NCBI GenBank assembly: GCA_025924515.1
Contig: JAICIE010000010.1
Coordinates: forward strand, 1 to 53,174
DNA: 53,174 nucleotides
Source: Jatrophihabitans sp.
GTDB lineage: Bacteria; Actinomycetota; Actinomycetes; Mycobacteriales; Jatrophihabitantaceae
Reading direction: 5' to 3'
The notes under the pieces are model-generated. The model did no database searches and was not told where the DNA came from. It was given only the letters and a program-made list of their open reading frames with translations. Below are positions 16,468-25,016 of the stretch, in pieces (position 1 is the stretch's first letter; each line of letters opens with the position of its first letter). A program made the translations under genes and the position numbers.

Positions 16468-16576
16468 CGGGACAGGGATGGCCGGGACGGGCGCGGCCGG
16501 GAAGTGCGCCCGGGCGACGACCGGGGTGCGGAAGCGGTGCGGAAGCGGAGCGGGCCAGGGCGCCGAGCGCGCCCGG

Positions 16577-16804
16577 TCAGGTCCAGAACGTGGCCCGCCA
16601 GGCTCCCGGGCCCGGCAGCCACGGCCGCCGATGCCGGACCGCCGGATCGTTCCAGCGCCCGCGTCGCACGGTCGGCGGGGGAGCGGCGCGCACGCCCGAG
16701 GACGCGACCGCGGTGACGACCGCGGTCACCGCCGCCAGCTCCTCCGGCGTCGGTTGGCCCCGGACGACCCGCAGGACCGAGCGCGGTCCTTCCGGCGCGG
16801 TCAC
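16577..16804 (-). CDS. accE5: Acyl-CoA carboxylase epsilon subunit (AccE5 type)
   Basis: A 75-residue protein with the epsilon core VLRVVRGQPTPEELAAVTAV at about residues 10-29 followed by a Pro/Arg/Trp-rich tail. The GTG at 16804 is the only sensible start; no ATG is in frame between it and the accD5 stop 52 bp upstream. It follows accD5 on the same strand as in mycobacteria. Epsilon strengthens the alpha-beta complex. The gene's 3' end borders the repeat island. Confidence 0.87.
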   Translation of the reverse strand: MTAPEGPRSVLRVVRGQPTPEELAAVTAVVTAVASSGVRAAPPPTVRRGRWNDPAVRHRRPWLPGPGAWRATFWT

Positions 16805-16856
16805 CGGCGCGGCCCTCGAGAGATCGCCGGGATCCGCATGCCATCGCCGGCCGAGC

Positions 16857-18452
16857 TCACAGCGGAATGTTCCCGTGCTTCTTCGGCGGAAGGGACTCGC
16901 GCTTGTTCTGCAGCATCCGCAGCGCGCGAACGACGAAGGCCCGTGTCGACGAGGGGAGGATCACCGAGTCGACGTAGCCGCGTTCCGCGGCCATGTAGGG
17001 GTTGACGAGCGTGTCCTCGTACTCCTGCACCAAGCGGCCGCGCAACGCCTCCGGATCGTCGGCCTTCGCGATCTTCTTGCGGTACAGGATGTTCGCCGCG
17101 CCCTGCGGGCCCATGACGGCGATCTGCGCGGTCGGCCACGCCACGTTGATGTCGGCGCGCAGGTGCTTGGAACCCATGACGTCGTACGCACCGCCGAATG
17201 CCTTCCGGACCACCACGGTCACCTTCGGCACGGTCGCCTCCGCGTAGGCGTAGATCAGCTTGGCGCCGCGCCGGATGATCCCGTTGTGCTCCTGGTCGAC
17301 GCCGGGCAGGAATCCCGGGACGTCGACGAGCGTGATCACCGGAATGTTGAAGGCGTCGCAGAAACGCACGAACCGTGCGGCCTTCTCCGACGCGTCGATG
17401 TCGAGACACCCGGCGAAATGCATCGGCTGGTTGGCCACGATGCCCACGGGATGGCCTTCGATACGGCCGAACCCTACGACGATGTTCTGCGCGAACAGGG
17501 CTTGGACCTCGAGGAAGTCGCCGTCGTCGAGCAGGTGCTCGATGATCGTGTGCATCTCGTACGGCTGGTTGGCCGAGTCGGGGATGAAGGAGTCCAGGAA
17601 AGCGTCGTCCTCATGCACCTCGTCGGACACCTCGGTGTCGTAGACCGGCAGCGGGTCGAGGTTGTTCGACGGCAGATAGGACAGCAACGCCTTGACATAG
17701 TTGATCGCGTCGTCCTCGTCGGACGCCAGATAGTGCGCGTTCCCGCTCGTCGTGTTGTGCGTTCGCGCACCACCCAACTCCTCGAGGGTGACGTCCTCAC
17801 CGGTGACGGTGCGCACCACGTCCGGCCCGGTGATGAACATCTGCGACTTCTTGTCGACCATCACGACGAAATCCGTGAGCGCCGGCGAATACACATGGCC
17901 GCCCGCGGCCGCGCCCATGATCAGCGAAATCTGCGGGATGACGCCGGACGCGCGCACATTCCGGTAGAAGATCTCGCCGTAGAGGCCGAGGCTGACGACG
18001 CCTTCTTGAATGCGGGCCCCGCCGCCCTCGTTGATTCCGATGATCGGACAGCCGTTCTTGAGCGCGAAATCGAGAACCTTCACGATTTTCTCGCCGTAGA
18101 TCTCGCCGAGGCTGCCGCCGAAGACGGTGACGTCCTGACTGAAGACGCAGACAGGACGGCCGTCGACGGTCCCGTAACCGGTGACGACGCCGTCGCCGAA
18201 CGGACGGTTCTTCTCCATGCCGAAATTCGTCGACCGGTGCCGCGCCAGTTCGTCGAGTTCGATGAACGACCCGGGATCGAGCAGGGCCTCGACGCGCTCC
18301 CGGGCGGTCTTCTTGCCCTTCGCGTGCTGCTTCTCGACCGCCCGTGCCGAGCCGGCGTGCACCGCATCGTCGTAGCGGCGGCGCAGATCGGCGATCTTTC
18401 CGGCAGTGGTGTGCGGGTCGACCTCGGCGGACTCGGTCGGCTGCGCCGTCAT
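16857..18452 (-). CDS. accD5: Propionyl-/acyl-CoA carboxylase beta subunit (AccD5 type)
   Basis: A 531-residue carboxyltransferase very close to mycobacterial AccD5 in wording: [20 protein letters not shown] near residue 40, [19 protein letters not shown] near 100, [20 protein letters not shown] near 160, [20 protein letters not shown] near 395, [20 protein letters not shown] near 430, and the ending [10 protein letters not shown]. It makes methylmalonyl-CoA from propionyl-CoA. The start at 18452 is preceded by TAGGCT seven bases upstream, fitting a leaderless -10; an in-frame ATG at 18473 would add seven residues. Divergent from birA with about 25 bp between. Confidence 0.94.
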   Translation of the reverse strand: MTAQPTESAEVDPHTTAGKIADLRRRYDDAVHAGSARAVEKQHAKGKKTARERVEALLDPGSFIELDELARHRSTNFGMEKNRPFGDGVVTGYGTVDGRPVCVFSQDVTVFGGSLGEIYGEKIVKVLDFALKNGCPIIGINEGGGARIQEGVVSLGLYGEIFYRNVRASGVIPQISLIMGAAAGGHVYSPALTDFVVMVDKKSQMFITGPDVVRTVTGEDVTLEELGGARTHNTTSGNAHYLASDEDDAINYVKALLSYLPSNNLDPLPVYDTEVSDEVHEDDAFLDSFIPDSANQPYEMHTIIEHLLDDGDFLEVQALFAQNIVVGFGRIEGHPVGIVANQPMHFAGCLDIDASEKAARFVRFCDAFNIPVITLVDVPGFLPGVDQEHNGIIRRGAKLIYAYAEATVPKVTVVVRKAFGGAYDVMGSKHLRADINVAWPTAQIAVMGPQGAANILYRKKIAKADDPEALRGRLVQEYEDTLVNPYMAAERGYVDSVILPSSTRAFVVRALRMLQNKRESLPPKKHGNIPL

Positions 18453-18476
18453 GCGGCCGAGCCTAGTGGCCATACC

Positions 18477-19265
18477 GTGGACCGCGTGCGGCCGCCGATC
18501 GACTCAGCAGCGCTGCGAGCCGCAGCGGGGCGGCGCTGGGCGCGGATAGCGGTCGAGGACGAGGTCGGTTCCACGAACGCCGTTCTCGCGGCCGACTTCG
18601 AAGCCCCGCCGGGATCCGTCCTGGTCGCGGAGCACCAGACCGCCGGGCGCGGCCGGCTGGCCCGCACCTGGTCCTCGCCGCCGCGAGCCGGACTCACGTT
18701 CTCGGTGCTACTGCGCCCGGCGCCGGCCGCGACCCGGTGGGGCTGGCTTGTCCTGCTGACCGGCGTCGCGCTGCGCGAGGCGGTCCAGGACGCTGCCGGT
18801 GTCGACTGCGCGCTGAAGTGGCCCAACGACCTGCTCGCCGCGGACGGTCGCAAGCTGGCCGGCATCCTGGCGCAGACCCGCCCGGACGCGGTGATCGTCG
18901 GGGTCGGCCTGAACGTCGACACGACGGCCGAGGAGCTGGCCGGGACTCGCGGCACCTCCCTCGCCCTGTGCGGTGCCGCGCAGCCCGACCGGACCGCCCT
19001 GCTGGTCGCCGCGCTGCGCAGGCTCGACGAGTGGCTGATCCGCTGGGAACGGGCGGACGGCGACGCCCACCGCAGCGGCGTCGACGCCGCCTACCGGCGC
19101 GCCTCGGCCACGCTCGGCGCCGCCGTGCGAGTGACCGGCGCCGACGGCACCGCGCTGGCCGGCCGCGCGGTCGACCTGGACGCCGACGGCCGGCTCGTGA
19201 TCGAAACCTCGGACGGCCGGCGCGCCGTGAGCGTCGGGGACGTCGAGCACGTTCGTCCATCCTGA
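18477..19265 (+). CDS. birA: Biotin-[acyl-CoA carboxylase] ligase
   Basis: Activates biotin as biotinyl-AMP and attaches it to the carrier lysine, here presumably that of AccA. The 262 residues contain GRGRLARTW near 56, the biotinyl-AMP loop, [19 protein letters not shown] near 113 with the catalytic Lys, and a small C-terminal SH3-like domain. The N-terminal DNA-binding domain of E. coli BirA is absent, so this is the non-regulatory type. GTG start at 18477, or GTG at 18486. Its position divergent from accD5 is conserved in mycobacteria. Confidence 0.93.
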   Translation: MDRVRPPIDSAALRAAAGRRWARIAVEDEVGSTNAVLAADFEAPPGSVLVAEHQTAGRGRLARTWSSPPRAGLTFSVLLRPAPAATRWGWLVLLTGVALREAVQDAAGVDCALKWPNDLLAADGRKLAGILAQTRPDAVIVGVGLNVDTTAEELAGTRGTSLALCGAAQPDRTALLVAALRRLDEWLIRWERADGDAHRSGVDAAYRRASATLGAAVRVTGADGTALAGRAVDLDADGRLVIETSDGRRAVSVGDVEHVRPS

Positions 19266-19284
19266 CCGGCGTTACGGTTCCTCC

Positions 19285-19827
19285 GTGCCGTACCCGGACA
19301 AGATCCTGATCGACGACGAGGAGGTCGTCGAGCACCTGCATCCGCACTGGATCACGCTGCTGCCCGCGACGCTGTGGTTCATGCTCGTATGCCTGTTCGC
19401 CGGGGCGGGGATCGCCGCGCTGCCGTCGGGCACGACGGCCAGGGTCACGGCACTGATCGCCGGCATCGTCGTCGCCGTCCTGCTGCTCGTCTGGTTGTCG
19501 CTCGCGCCCTGGCTCCGGTGGCGCACCACGCACTACATCTTCACCACGCGCCGGGTTCTGATCCGCCGGGGCGCGCTGCGGCACCTCGGCCGCGACATTC
19601 CGTTGCACCGGATCAACGACGTGGGCTTCGAGCAGAGCCTGTTCGACCGTCTCGTCCGCGCGGGGACACTGACCATCGAGTCGGCGGGCGAGCGCGGGCA
19701 GGAGGTGCTCCGCGACATTCCCGATTCCGAGTTCCAGCAGCACCTGTTGAACCGGCTCATCGAGGACGATCGCCGCCGCGGCGGGTCGTGGAGCCGGCCG
19801 GACTGGTCCTCCTCCCCCCGGCGCTGA
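19285..19827 (+). CDS. Membrane protein with bacterial PH (YdbS-like) domain
   Basis: A 180-residue protein. Two transmembrane helices (residues about 26-46 and 50-72) are followed by a bacterial PH domain: WRTTHYIFTTRRVLIRRG near 80 and IPLHRINDVGFEQSLFDRL near 107. It matches the protein next to birA in mycobacteria (Rv3278c type). Function unknown; it is probably attached to the inner face of the membrane. GTG start 19 bp after birA, so likely co-transcribed. Confidence 0.87.
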   Translation: MPYPDKILIDDEEVVEHLHPHWITLLPATLWFMLVCLFAGAGIAALPSGTTARVTALIAGIVVAVLLLVWLSLAPWLRWRTTHYIFTTRRVLIRRGALRHLGRDIPLHRINDVGFEQSLFDRLVRAGTLTIESAGERGQEVLRDIPDSEFQQHLLNRLIEDDRRRGGSWSRPDWSSSPRR

Positions 19828-19931
19828 CCGCAGCGCGTTCAGTTCGAGCGCGACCCGGCCGATGGGAATTACGGCAGGGTCCGTCCGCGCCCGCCGCGAC
19901 GGACGCCACAGGACAGCGAACAGGAGCGCCG

Positions 19932-21599
19932 ATGGACGCCGATGTGCGCGCTGTCGCGGACGCGCTCCGCGCGCGCGGCATGGGTCCCGAGGCGCTCACG
20001 GCCGCCCTCGACCGGCTGGCCGGCGGCGAGCGCAGCCTCCACGCCGTCCTCGTCGAGGACCAGTTGATCACCGAGTTCGAGTTCGCCTGCGCCGTCGCCG
20101 ACGCGTACGGCCTCGACGCGGTGGAGCTCACCGCAGTCACGGTCGACCCCGCCGCGATGGTGACGGTCCCGCTTCCGCTGGCGCGCCGGCACCGGATGCT
20201 GCCGATCGCCCGGACGGATCGCACGCTCACCGTGGCCGTCGACGATCCGGGCAACGTCCTCGCCCTGGACGACATCCGCGCCGCCACGGGCCTGATCGTG
20301 TCGCCGGTCGTCGTGGCGCGCGACGAGCTCACCCGGCTGCTGGACCGGTACACCCGCGACAGCACGGATCTCGACCAGGCCGCCGCGGAGCTCGCCGCCA
20401 GCGACGCCACGATCAGCGACGAGATAGTGGTGGACGAGGACGCGCCGGTGGTGCGCTTCGTCAACTCGCTGATCGAGCGCGCCGTCTCCAGCCGGGCCTC
20501 CGACGTGCACCTGGAGCCGAGTCAGCGCGACCTGCGGGTGCGCCTGCGCATCGACGGGGTCCTGCACGAGGTCGACAGCGTGCCGCGGCCGGTGCAGGCG
20601 GCCCTGATCTCGCGCCTCAAGATCATGTCTGGTCTGGACATCACCGAGCGCCGCGTGCCGCAGAACGGTCGCATCACCATCGACGGCGGAATCCGGCCGG
20701 TCGACCTGCGCACGGCCACCCTGCCGACCGTGTGGGGCGAGAAGGTCGTGCTGCGTGTCCTGGACACCGGCGGCATCGACCTCGACCTGCAGAAACTCGG
20801 CTTCTCCCAGCACGACTACACCCGCTTCGCCACCAGCTTCCGCAAGCCGCACGGGATGGTGCTCGTGACCGGGCCGACCGGGTCGGGGAAGTCGACGACG
20901 CTGTACGCCACGCTCACCGAGATCGCCCGGCCGGAGATCAACGTGATCACCGTGGAGGACCCGGTCGAGTACCGGATCGACGGCATCAATCAGGTGCAGG
21001 TCAACGCGAAGGCCGGACTGACGTTCGCGGCCGTGCTGCCGGCGATCCTGCGCTCCGACCCGGACGTCGTCCTCATCGGCGAGATCCGCGACCGGACCAC
21101 TGCGCAGCTCGCCGTGGAGGCCGCCATGACCGGGCACCTGGTGCTCAGCACGCTGCACACGAACGACGCCCCGAGCGCGATGACAAGGCTCACCGAAATG
21201 GGCATCGAGGCGTTCCTGGTCGGTTCCTCGGTCGACGCCGTGCTGGCGCAGCGACTCGCCCGGCGGTTGTGTGACTGGTGCAAGGAGCCCTACGACCCGG
21301 ACCCCGCCGATCTGCGGTCGATGGAATGGCCCGCCGAACTCGTCCCGCAACCCGACTCGCTCTACCGGGCGGTCGGGTGCCGGTCCTGCGCAGGCACCGG
21401 ATACCGCGGTCGGCTGGCACTGACCGAGGTGATGTTGGTGACCGAGCGCATCGAGCGGCTGACCGTCGAGCGCGCGCCGGCGTCGGACATCGCCAAGGTC
21501 GCGATGGCCGAAGGCATGACGACCCTGCGCGAGGACGGTGTCCTCAAGGTCGCGGCCGGACTGACGACCGTGGATGAGGTGCTCCGCGTCAGCGTGTGA
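19932..21599 (+). CDS. pilB: Type IV pilus extension ATPase PilB (GspE family)
   Basis: Hexameric cytoplasmic motor that powers pilin polymerisation. The 555 residues have an N-terminal GspE-N domain (about 1-140), a linker, then the ATPase domain with Walker A GPTGSGKSTT near 313, Asp box ITVEDPVEYRIDGINQVQV, Walker B LRSDPDVVLIGEIRD and the His box TGHLVLSTLHTNDAPSA. A zinc-binding tetracysteine (CDWC ... CRSC) near 453-485 is typical of PilB/GspE and absent from PilT. ATG at 19932 with CAGGAG upstream. First gene of a ten-gene pilus cluster. Confidence 0.95.
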   Translation: MDADVRAVADALRARGMGPEALTAALDRLAGGERSLHAVLVEDQLITEFEFACAVADAYGLDAVELTAVTVDPAAMVTVPLPLARRHRMLPIARTDRTLTVAVDDPGNVLALDDIRAATGLIVSPVVVARDELTRLLDRYTRDSTDLDQAAAELAASDATISDEIVVDEDAPVVRFVNSLIERAVSSRASDVHLEPSQRDLRVRLRIDGVLHEVDSVPRPVQAALISRLKIMSGLDITERRVPQNGRITIDGGIRPVDLRTATLPTVWGEKVVLRVLDTGGIDLDLQKLGFSQHDYTRFATSFRKPHGMVLVTGPTGSGKSTTLYATLTEIARPEINVITVEDPVEYRIDGINQVQVNAKAGLTFAAVLPAILRSDPDVVLIGEIRDRTTAQLAVEAAMTGHLVLSTLHTNDAPSAMTRLTEMGIEAFLVGSSVDAVLAQRLARRLCDWCKEPYDPDPADLRSMEWPAELVPQPDSLYRAVGCRSCAGTGYRGRLALTEVMLVTERIERLTVERAPASDIAKVAMAEGMTTLREDGVLKVAAGLTTVDEVLRVSV

Positions 21600-21622
21600 G
21601 CACACGAGAGAGATCGGGGACC

Positions 21623-22717
21623 ATGTCCGTTCCGCTGCTGCAGGACGCCGCAACCCGGCCGAGGCTCGACGCCCTGCTCGTCGAGCTCGTCGGCCGGGAC
21701 GGCTCCGACCTGCACGTCACCGCCGGCGCCGCTCCCGCGATGCGGGTCGACGGCATGCTCCGCCAGGTCGGCGGATGGCCGTCGCTGGCCGAGGCGGATG
21801 TCGAGGACCTGGTCCGTGAGGTCCTCACCGAAACGCAATGGCAACGGTTCTGCTCGGACAACGAGCTCGACCTGGCCTACGCGGTGGACCCCGAGAAGCG
21901 CTTCCGTGTCAACGTCTATCGCCAGCGCGGCGCGGTCGGCGTGGCGTTCCGGGCAATCCCGCGCTCGATCAAGGGCCTCGACCAGCTCGGCCTGCCGGGT
22001 TCGGTCGAACAGTTCGCGCACCTGCCGCGCGGCCTCGTCCTGGTCACGGGGCCGACCGGCTCCGGGAAGTCGACGACGCTGGCCAGCCTGCTCGACGTCG
22101 TCAACCACACCCGGTTCGGTCACATCGTCACCATCGAGGACCCGATCGAGTACGTGCACAGCCACGGCACCTGCCTGGTCAACCAGCGCGAGATCGGCAG
22201 CGACACGGCCGATTTCGCCGCCGCGTTGAAGCGGGTGCTGCGCCAGGACCCCGACGTGATCCTCGTGGGCGAGCTGCGTGACCTGGAGACCACGTCGACC
22301 GCGATCACCGCCGCCGAGACCGGCCACCTCGTCCTCGCCACGCTGCACACCCAGTCGGCGGCGCAGACGGTCGACCGGATCATCGACATCTACCCGCCGT
22401 CGCAACAGCAGCAGATCCGCGCGCAGCTGGCGAACTGCCTGCAGGGTGTGGTGACGCAGGCGCTGGCGCCGCGCAAGGGCGGCGGCCGGACGGTCGTCTG
22501 CGAGATCCTCGTGGCCACCCCGGCGATCCGGAACCTGATCCGCGAGGCCAAGGCACACCAGATTCCCGCGTTCCTGCAGGCCTCCGCCGACGTCGGGATG
22601 ATCAGCTTCGATCAGCACCTGGCCCAGCGCTACGTCGAACAGCAGATCACCGAGTACGAGGCGCTGCAGGTCTGCCACGATCCCGGGGAATTCCGCCGCC
22701 TGGCCCGGTTGGTCTGA
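21623..22717 (+). CDS. pilT: Type IV pilus retraction ATPase PilT
   Basis: Drives pilus depolymerisation. The 364 residues start with DGSDLHVTAGAAPAMRVDG, the PilT N-terminal domain. Then come Walker A GPTGSGKSTT near 143, Walker B LRQDPDVILVGELRD and the His box TGHLVLATLHTQSA. The C-terminal AIRNLIREAKAHQIPAFLQ carries the retraction-specific AIRNLIRE signature. ATG at 21623 with GGGGA upstream; a GTG overlapping the pilB stop (21596) would add nine residues. Presence of PilT implies dynamic rather than static pili. Confidence 0.95.
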   Translation: MSVPLLQDAATRPRLDALLVELVGRDGSDLHVTAGAAPAMRVDGMLRQVGGWPSLAEADVEDLVREVLTETQWQRFCSDNELDLAYAVDPEKRFRVNVYRQRGAVGVAFRAIPRSIKGLDQLGLPGSVEQFAHLPRGLVLVTGPTGSGKSTTLASLLDVVNHTRFGHIVTIEDPIEYVHSHGTCLVNQREIGSDTADFAAALKRVLRQDPDVILVGELRDLETTSTAITAAETGHLVLATLHTQSAAQTVDRIIDIYPPSQQQQIRAQLANCLQGVVTQALAPRKGGGRTVVCEILVATPAIRNLIREAKAHQIPAFLQASADVGMISFDQHLAQRYVEQQITEYEALQVCHDPGEFRRLARLV

Positions 22718-22718
22718 C

Positions 22719-23954
22719 GTGGCGGCGACGAAGGAGTTCGCCTACGAGGCGGTGAACGCCGCCGGCAGCCTGGTGCGAGGAACGCTCGAGGCCGACTCCG
22801 AGGACGCCGCCTCGCGGGTGCTGTCGGGTCAGCGGCTGACGCCGCTGCAGTTGTCCGTCGCCGGCCAGGGACTGAAGAAGGAGATCAGCCTCCCGGGCTT
22901 CCGCGCCCGAACCACGTCCAAGGACCTGGCCGTGTTCTCGCGGCAGTTCGCGTCGATGACCGCGTCCGGGCTGACCCTCATGCGCGCGCTGGCCATCCTG
23001 GAGAAAGAGACCTCGAAAGAGCCGCTGCGGGCGGCCGTCAGCCGGGTGCGCGCCGGGGTCCAGTCCGGTGCGCCGCTCTCCACCTCGCTCGCGGCCCATC
23101 CCGACCAGTTCCCCGCCCTCATGGTGAGCATGGTGCGGGCCGGAGAGGCGGGCGGTTTCCTCGACGACGCGCTCGGCCGCATCGCCCGGATGTACGAGGC
23201 CGACTCGCACCTGCGTGCCAAGATCAAGTCAGCGCTCACCTACCCGACCGTGGTCCTGATCTTCTCGCTGCTGATGGCGGCCGGGGTGATCACATTCATC
23301 GTGCCGGTCTTCGCCCGCATGTTCAGCAACTTCGGCGGCAAACTGCCACTGCCCACGCAGATCATGGTCGATCTCTCGCACAGCATGTGGTGGCTCGGTC
23401 CGCTGGTCGTCGCAGCGCTCGCCGGAGGCGCCCGCGCCCTGCGGCGCCGCTACCGCCGCGACGCCGCCTTCAGGTTGCGGCTCGACGCCTTCAAGCTCCG
23501 CATCCCGGTCGTCGGCGGGCTGGTGGGGAAAGTGGCGATCAGCAGGTGGGCGCGAAACCTCTCCACGCTGCTGCACGTCGGTGTCCCGGTGATCCAGGCA
23601 CTCGACGTGGTCGCCGACACGGCCGGCAACGCGGTCATCGGTGAGGCGATGCAGGACGTCAAGGTGGCCGTCCGGGTCGGCAAACAGATGTCAGGACCCC
23701 TGTCGAAACACCCGGTCTTCCCCGCGATGGCAGTACAGATGCTCGAGGTCGGTGAGGAAACCGGCCAGATCAGCGAGATGCTGGACAAGCTCGCCGACTT
23801 CTACGACGGCGAGGTCCAGACCGCCACGGAGGCGCTGAGCTCGGCGCTGGAACCCCTGATGGTGGTCGTGCTCGGCGCGATGATCGGTGTCATGGTGGTC
23901 TGCCTCTATCTGCCGATGTTCAGCATCTACAGCCACATCGGCGGCGGCAGCTGA
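22719..23954 (+). CDS. pilC: Type IV pilus inner-membrane platform protein PilC
   Basis: Polytopic platform (GspF family) that couples the ATPases to pilin. The 411 residues contain two T2SSF repeats: KDLAVFSRQFASMTASGLTL near 68 and ISRWARNLSTLLHVGVPVIQ near 275. Transmembrane segments lie at about 178-200, 222-240 and 380-402. The N-terminal EFAYEAVNAAGSLVRGTLEA is the usual cytoplasmic opening. GTG start one base after the pilT stop. Confidence 0.94.
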   Translation: MAATKEFAYEAVNAAGSLVRGTLEADSEDAASRVLSGQRLTPLQLSVAGQGLKKEISLPGFRARTTSKDLAVFSRQFASMTASGLTLMRALAILEKETSKEPLRAAVSRVRAGVQSGAPLSTSLAAHPDQFPALMVSMVRAGEAGGFLDDALGRIARMYEADSHLRAKIKSALTYPTVVLIFSLLMAAGVITFIVPVFARMFSNFGGKLPLPTQIMVDLSHSMWWLGPLVVAALAGGARALRRRYRRDAAFRLRLDAFKLRIPVVGGLVGKVAISRWARNLSTLLHVGVPVIQALDVVADTAGNAVIGEAMQDVKVAVRVGKQMSGPLSKHPVFPAMAVQMLEVGEETGQISEMLDKLADFYDGEVQTATEALSSALEPLMVVVLGAMIGVMVVCLYLPMFSIYSHIGGGS

Positions 23955-24082
23955 ATCTCGGCCGCGATATTTCCCGGTGATCGCTCAGCTCCGGGACCAG
24001 TCGGTCGAACAGTGCCAGCGAGGGTCTCAAGTCTTCGGCAGCTAATCGCCGAGCCCCTAGATAGGTAGCCGAGGAGGCTCCC

Positions 24083-24502
24083 ATGCTGAACCGCCTGGTC
24101 GAGATCCGTGACCGCTCCCGGGACGAGGGTTTCACCCTCATCGAGCTCCTGGTTGTCGTCGTGATCATCGGCATCCTGCTCGCGATCGCAATCCCGCTCT
24201 ACCTGAACTACGAGAACGGCGCGAAGAACAAGTCCGCGCAGTCGGACGTGAAGAACGCCATCACGGCCGTCGAGCAGTGCTACAGCGACAACAACGACGT
24301 CTACCCGGCGAGCGCGAGCCAGGCCAGCGGTGTCGTGACCTTCGCCGGCTGCACGACCACCACCAACGTCTCGGCCGGCGACACGCTGACCTACACCGCT
24401 CCGGCGGCAGGCTCCGCGGCGTACCAGATCGCGGTCAAGAACGCCGACACCGGCAAGACCTTCACCTACGACAGCTCGACCGGGCAGACCGCGGCCGGCT
24501 GA
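24083..24502 (+). CDS. pilA: Major type IV prepilin
   Basis: A 139-residue prepilin with a 15-residue leader ending in Gly before FTLIELLVVVVIIGILL, so PilD-type cleavage is predicted after Gly16 with Phe+1 and the invariant Glu+5. Hydrophobic stem of about 20 residues, then a short globular domain with two cysteines (about 65 and 91) that may form the D-loop disulphide. Strong GAGGAGG ribosome-binding site at 24071-24077. A 128-bp gap upstream and a strong hairpin downstream suggest its own abundant transcript. This is the only pilin of major-subunit size and spacing in the cluster. Confidence 0.92.
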   Translation: MLNRLVEIRDRSRDEGFTLIELLVVVVIIGILLAIAIPLYLNYENGAKNKSAQSDVKNAITAVEQCYSDNNDVYPASASQASGVVTFAGCTTTTNVSAGDTLTYTAPAAGSAAYQIAVKNADTGKTFTYDSSTGQTAAG

Positions 24503-24521
24503 GCCACCCCCGCCCCCTCCT

Positions 24522-24558
24522 CCGGTAGCCGGCTCCGCTCTCGCGGGCCGGCTACCGG
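24522..24558. terminator. Hairpin after the major pilin: probable attenuator
   Basis: CCGGTAGCCGGC (24522-24533) and GCCGGCTACCGG (24547-24558) form a perfect 12-bp stem with a 13-base loop. No T-tract follows, so partial termination or mRNA 3'-end stabilisation is more likely than full termination. It would keep pilin mRNA above that of the minor pilins. Confidence 0.7.
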
Positions 24559-24584
24559 CACCCGGACCTCCGAAAGAAGCCACT

Positions 24585-25016
24585 GTGCGAGCCCGCCCAT
24601 CCGCAACGTCCGGGCCGGCGCGCGCCCGGTTCGCGGACGCGCGGGACGACGCCGGCTTCACCCTCGCCGAGGTCGTGGTCGCCGCAGCGATCCTCATGTT
24701 CGCCGTCGCGAGCGCCACCTACGGCTTGGTCCAGAACGCTCGGCTCACCGGCGTGGCGGTCGACCGCACCACCGCCGGCAGCCTGGCCACTCAGGAACTC
24801 GAACAGTTGCGCAACGAGAACGCCAACGGTCGGGCGCTGGACGCCGGCCCCTCGACGATCACCGTGCACGGGGTCGACTACACGGTGACGCCCGCGCTCA
24901 ACCCGGCGGCAACCGCCGCCTGCCCGTCCGGGACGACGCGACGGGTCACGGTGACCGTGGCACCGGCGCATGCCCTGGCCCGCGCCGCCCGGTACGACTC
25001 GGTGCTGACGTGCTGA
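24585..25016 (+). CDS. Minor prepilin, PilV/PulG-like
   Basis: A 143-residue prepilin. A long, Arg/Ala-rich 24-residue leader precedes DDAGFTLAEVVVAAAIL, giving cleavage after the Gly with Phe+1 and Glu+5. The globular part is small, with two cysteines near the C-terminus. GTG start at 24585. It overlaps the next gene by seven bases. By position it is a minor pilin priming or tip subunit. Confidence 0.85.
   Translation: MRARPSATSGPARARFADARDDAGFTLAEVVVAAAILMFAVASATYGLVQNARLTGVAVDRTTAGSLATQELEQLRNENANGRALDAGPSTITVHGVDYTVTPALNPAATAACPSGTTRRVTVTVAPAHALARAARYDSVLTC

Noticed and set aside
16005..16468. Long Pro-rich minus-strand reading frames through the repeats, beginning MINRQS-like
   Set aside because: They arise because the minisatellite unit is 15 bp and the inverted repeat lacks stops in that frame. 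Composition is repetitive, there is no ribosome-binding site, and arms of the stem-loop supply the starts.
15879..16576. Chromosomal replication origin
   Set aside because: Only three perfect DnaA-box sequences, no AT-rich unwinding region, and no dnaA, dnaN, parAB or gyrB nearby.
16461..18476. Long N-terminal extension of birA
   Set aside because: The added sequence is antisense to accD5 and accE5; the ligase fold begins after the GTG at 18477.
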